Shown piece by piece: positions 63,020 to 64,000 of a stretch of DNA of 64,000 nucleotides. The DNA comes from Thermoflavifilum sp. (GTDB taxonomy: Bacteria > Bacteroidota > Bacteroidia > Chitinophagales > Chitinophagaceae). The first letter of the stretch is position 1, and each line of letters begins with the position of its first letter. Below the pieces are notes generated by a model that was not told the origin of the DNA, ran no database searches, and saw only the letters and a list, made by a program, of their open reading frames with translations. The position numbers were made by a program, and so were the translations under genes. The stretch is taken from assembly GCA_023511875.1 (NCBI GenBank), contig JAIMAQ010000002.1:1-64000 (forward strand), read 5' to 3'.

Positions 63020-64000
63020 ATGGATAAACCCTCTTCCACATCAACTTATCGCCTCACCCAGTTTGCTCATGGAGCGGGTTGTGGATGCAAGATTTCTCCC
63101 GCCGTGTTGGAAGAAATCTTACAACGTAGTAATGCCACACCGGTTTATCCACAGCTCATCGTGGGATTCGAGCATCGCGATGATGCGGCGGTGGTAGATC
63201 TGGGGAATGAACGGGCACTGATATCTACTACCGATTTTTTTATGCCAATTGTAGATGATCCATATGATTTTGGCCGCATTGCCGCTGCCAATGCCCTGAG
63301 CGACGTGTATGCTATGGGAGGTAGTCCACTGGTAGCTTTGGCTATCTTGGGTTGGCCAGTCAATAAGTTGCCTGCAAATTTGGCTCGGGCCGTGGTAGAA
63401 GGCGGGCGAGATATGTGTGCAGCGGCTGGTGTGCCCTTGGCTGGCGGACATAGTATTGACGCTCCCGAACCCATCTTTGGCCTTTGTGTAAATGGTCTTG
63501 CTCCTTTATCGCATATCAAACGAAACCATACCGCCCGTCCAGGAGATCAACTTTACCTCACTAAGCCATTGGGCATTGGTATTCTAAGCACTGCCGAAAA
63601 ACAAGGGTTACTTCAACTCCACCATCGCAATCTGGCCATTGATTGGATGACTCGACTCAACCGGGCAGGAAATTGGCTGGGTAGCCAATTGGCCATCACA
63701 GCCATGACCGATGTGACGGGGTTTGGCTTATTGGGGCATTTGTTGGAAATGGTGGAAAACACGCCTTGTACCGCAGTAGTAGAATATCATCGCTTGCCTT
63801 TGATTACGCCCGAATTGCATACATACATCATGGCCGGAGCTGTGCCCGGAGGCACTCGACGCAATTGGCAAAGCTATGGAAACCAGGTATCCTTGGGCAA
63901 TGAGCAATGGATAAACTTATTGGCCGACCCCCAAACCAGTGGGGGATTATTGTTTGCCGTAAAGCCAGAATCTGCTCAGCAAATTGTAGACAACCTTACT
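63020..64000 (+). CDS. selD: selenide, water dikinase (3' truncated by window end)
   Basis: Makes selenophosphate from selenide and ATP. The reading frame is open from the ATG at 63020 to the window end (327 codons), so the C-terminus is missing. The N-terminal block FAHGAGCGCKISP carries the catalytic Cys21 (an ordinary TGT codon, not selenocysteine) and Lys24. ISTTDFFMPIVDDPYDFGRI, LAGGHSIDAPEPIFGLCVNG, MTDVTGFGLLGHLLEM and DPQTSGGLLFAV are family blocks. It is directly downstream of mnmH. Confidence 0.96.
   Translation, partial: MDKPSSTSTYRLTQFAHGAGCGCKISPAVLEEILQRSNATPVYPQLIVGFEHRDDAAVVDLGNERALISTTDFFMPIVDDPYDFGRIAAANALSDVYAMGGSPLVALAILGWPVNKLPANLARAVVEGGRDMCAAAGVPLAGGHSIDAPEPIFGLCVNGLAPLSHIKRNHTARPGDQLYLTKPLGIGILSTAEKQGLLQLHHRNLAIDWMTRLNRAGNWLGSQLAITAMTDVTGFGLLGHLLEMVENTPCTAVVEYHRLPLITPELHTYIMAGAVPGGTRRNWQSYGNQVSLGNEQWINLLADPQTSGGLLFAVKPESAQQIVDNLT

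Noticed and set aside
1-64000. CRISPR arrays, insertion sequences, prophage or integrative elements
   Set aside because: No regularly spaced repeats, transposase or integrase genes, terminal inverted repeats or target duplications were seen. The CAU tRNA at 17726 has no downstream repeat of its 3' end that I could find.

Overview
The window is a contiguous piece of chromosome from a member of the Bacteroidota, most likely the Chitinophagaceae. The evidence is a set of lineage-typical proteins (GldE, DUF4290, DUF4834, an IPExxxVDY protein, DUF2911, PorT-like and DUF5723 barrels), AUG starts that mostly lack Shine-Dalgarno sequences, and many exact copies of the Bacteroidota primary-sigma promoter (TTG/TTTG, about 18-21 nt, TAnnTTTG). 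There is no prophage, insertion sequence or CRISPR array. Almost everything is core metabolism or information processing.

Layout. 1-9.6 kb (minus): glutamate synthase gltB-gltD, purF and a SurA-like parvulin chaperone. 9.8-11 kb (plus): an MFS carrier. 11-15.7 kb (minus): the rimP-nusA-infB operon, with an intrinsic terminator in its short leader and a palindrome centred on an internal promoter. 15.8-19.5 kb: DUF4834, a lipoprotein, a CAU tRNA, a 58-residue membrane protein and dnaN. 19.5-26.2 kb: bipA, a PfkB kinase, asd, a RidA/DJ-1/DUF2461 group and tsaB. 26.3-28.2 kb: an ArsR regulator and a CstB-like persulfide dioxygenase-rhodanese. 28.2-31.3 kb (minus): tag, lpxL, nadB. 31.4-34.3 kb: a TolC-type channel and an adaptor without a permease. 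34.5-43.3 kb: envelope proteins, an ACP phosphodiesterase, a deoxyhypusine-synthase-like protein without the catalytic lysine, a sugar porter and tatC. 43.4-50.8 kb (minus): a GH18/deacetylase/GT2 fusion, gldE, and gmk-murA-DUF4290 with a fosfomycin-insensitive type MurA. 50.9-54.7 kb: an atypical SDR, an Lrp regulator, a strange tRNA-like RNA gene, trmB, an alkyltransferase-like protein, an IPExxxVDY protein and a pterin dehydratase. 54.7-60 kb: a LytS/LytTR-type two-component pair, a lipoprotein and asnS. 60-64 kb: rho with a long leader, then mnmH (selU) and selD for 2-selenouridine tRNA modification. selD runs off the end of the window.

The most unusual element is at 52368-52531. It is a stand-alone transcription unit with its own promoter and intrinsic terminator. 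It encodes a 164-nt RNA with a perfect tRNA acceptor stem, T arm and leucine-like D arm, but a variable region of about 95 nt that folds into its own nested helices. Part of that region is fully complementary to five bases of the anticodon loop. I do not recognise it as a described RNA family. All calls come from reading the sequence. No database search or folding program was run, so helices were paired by hand and promoter calls are pattern matches.
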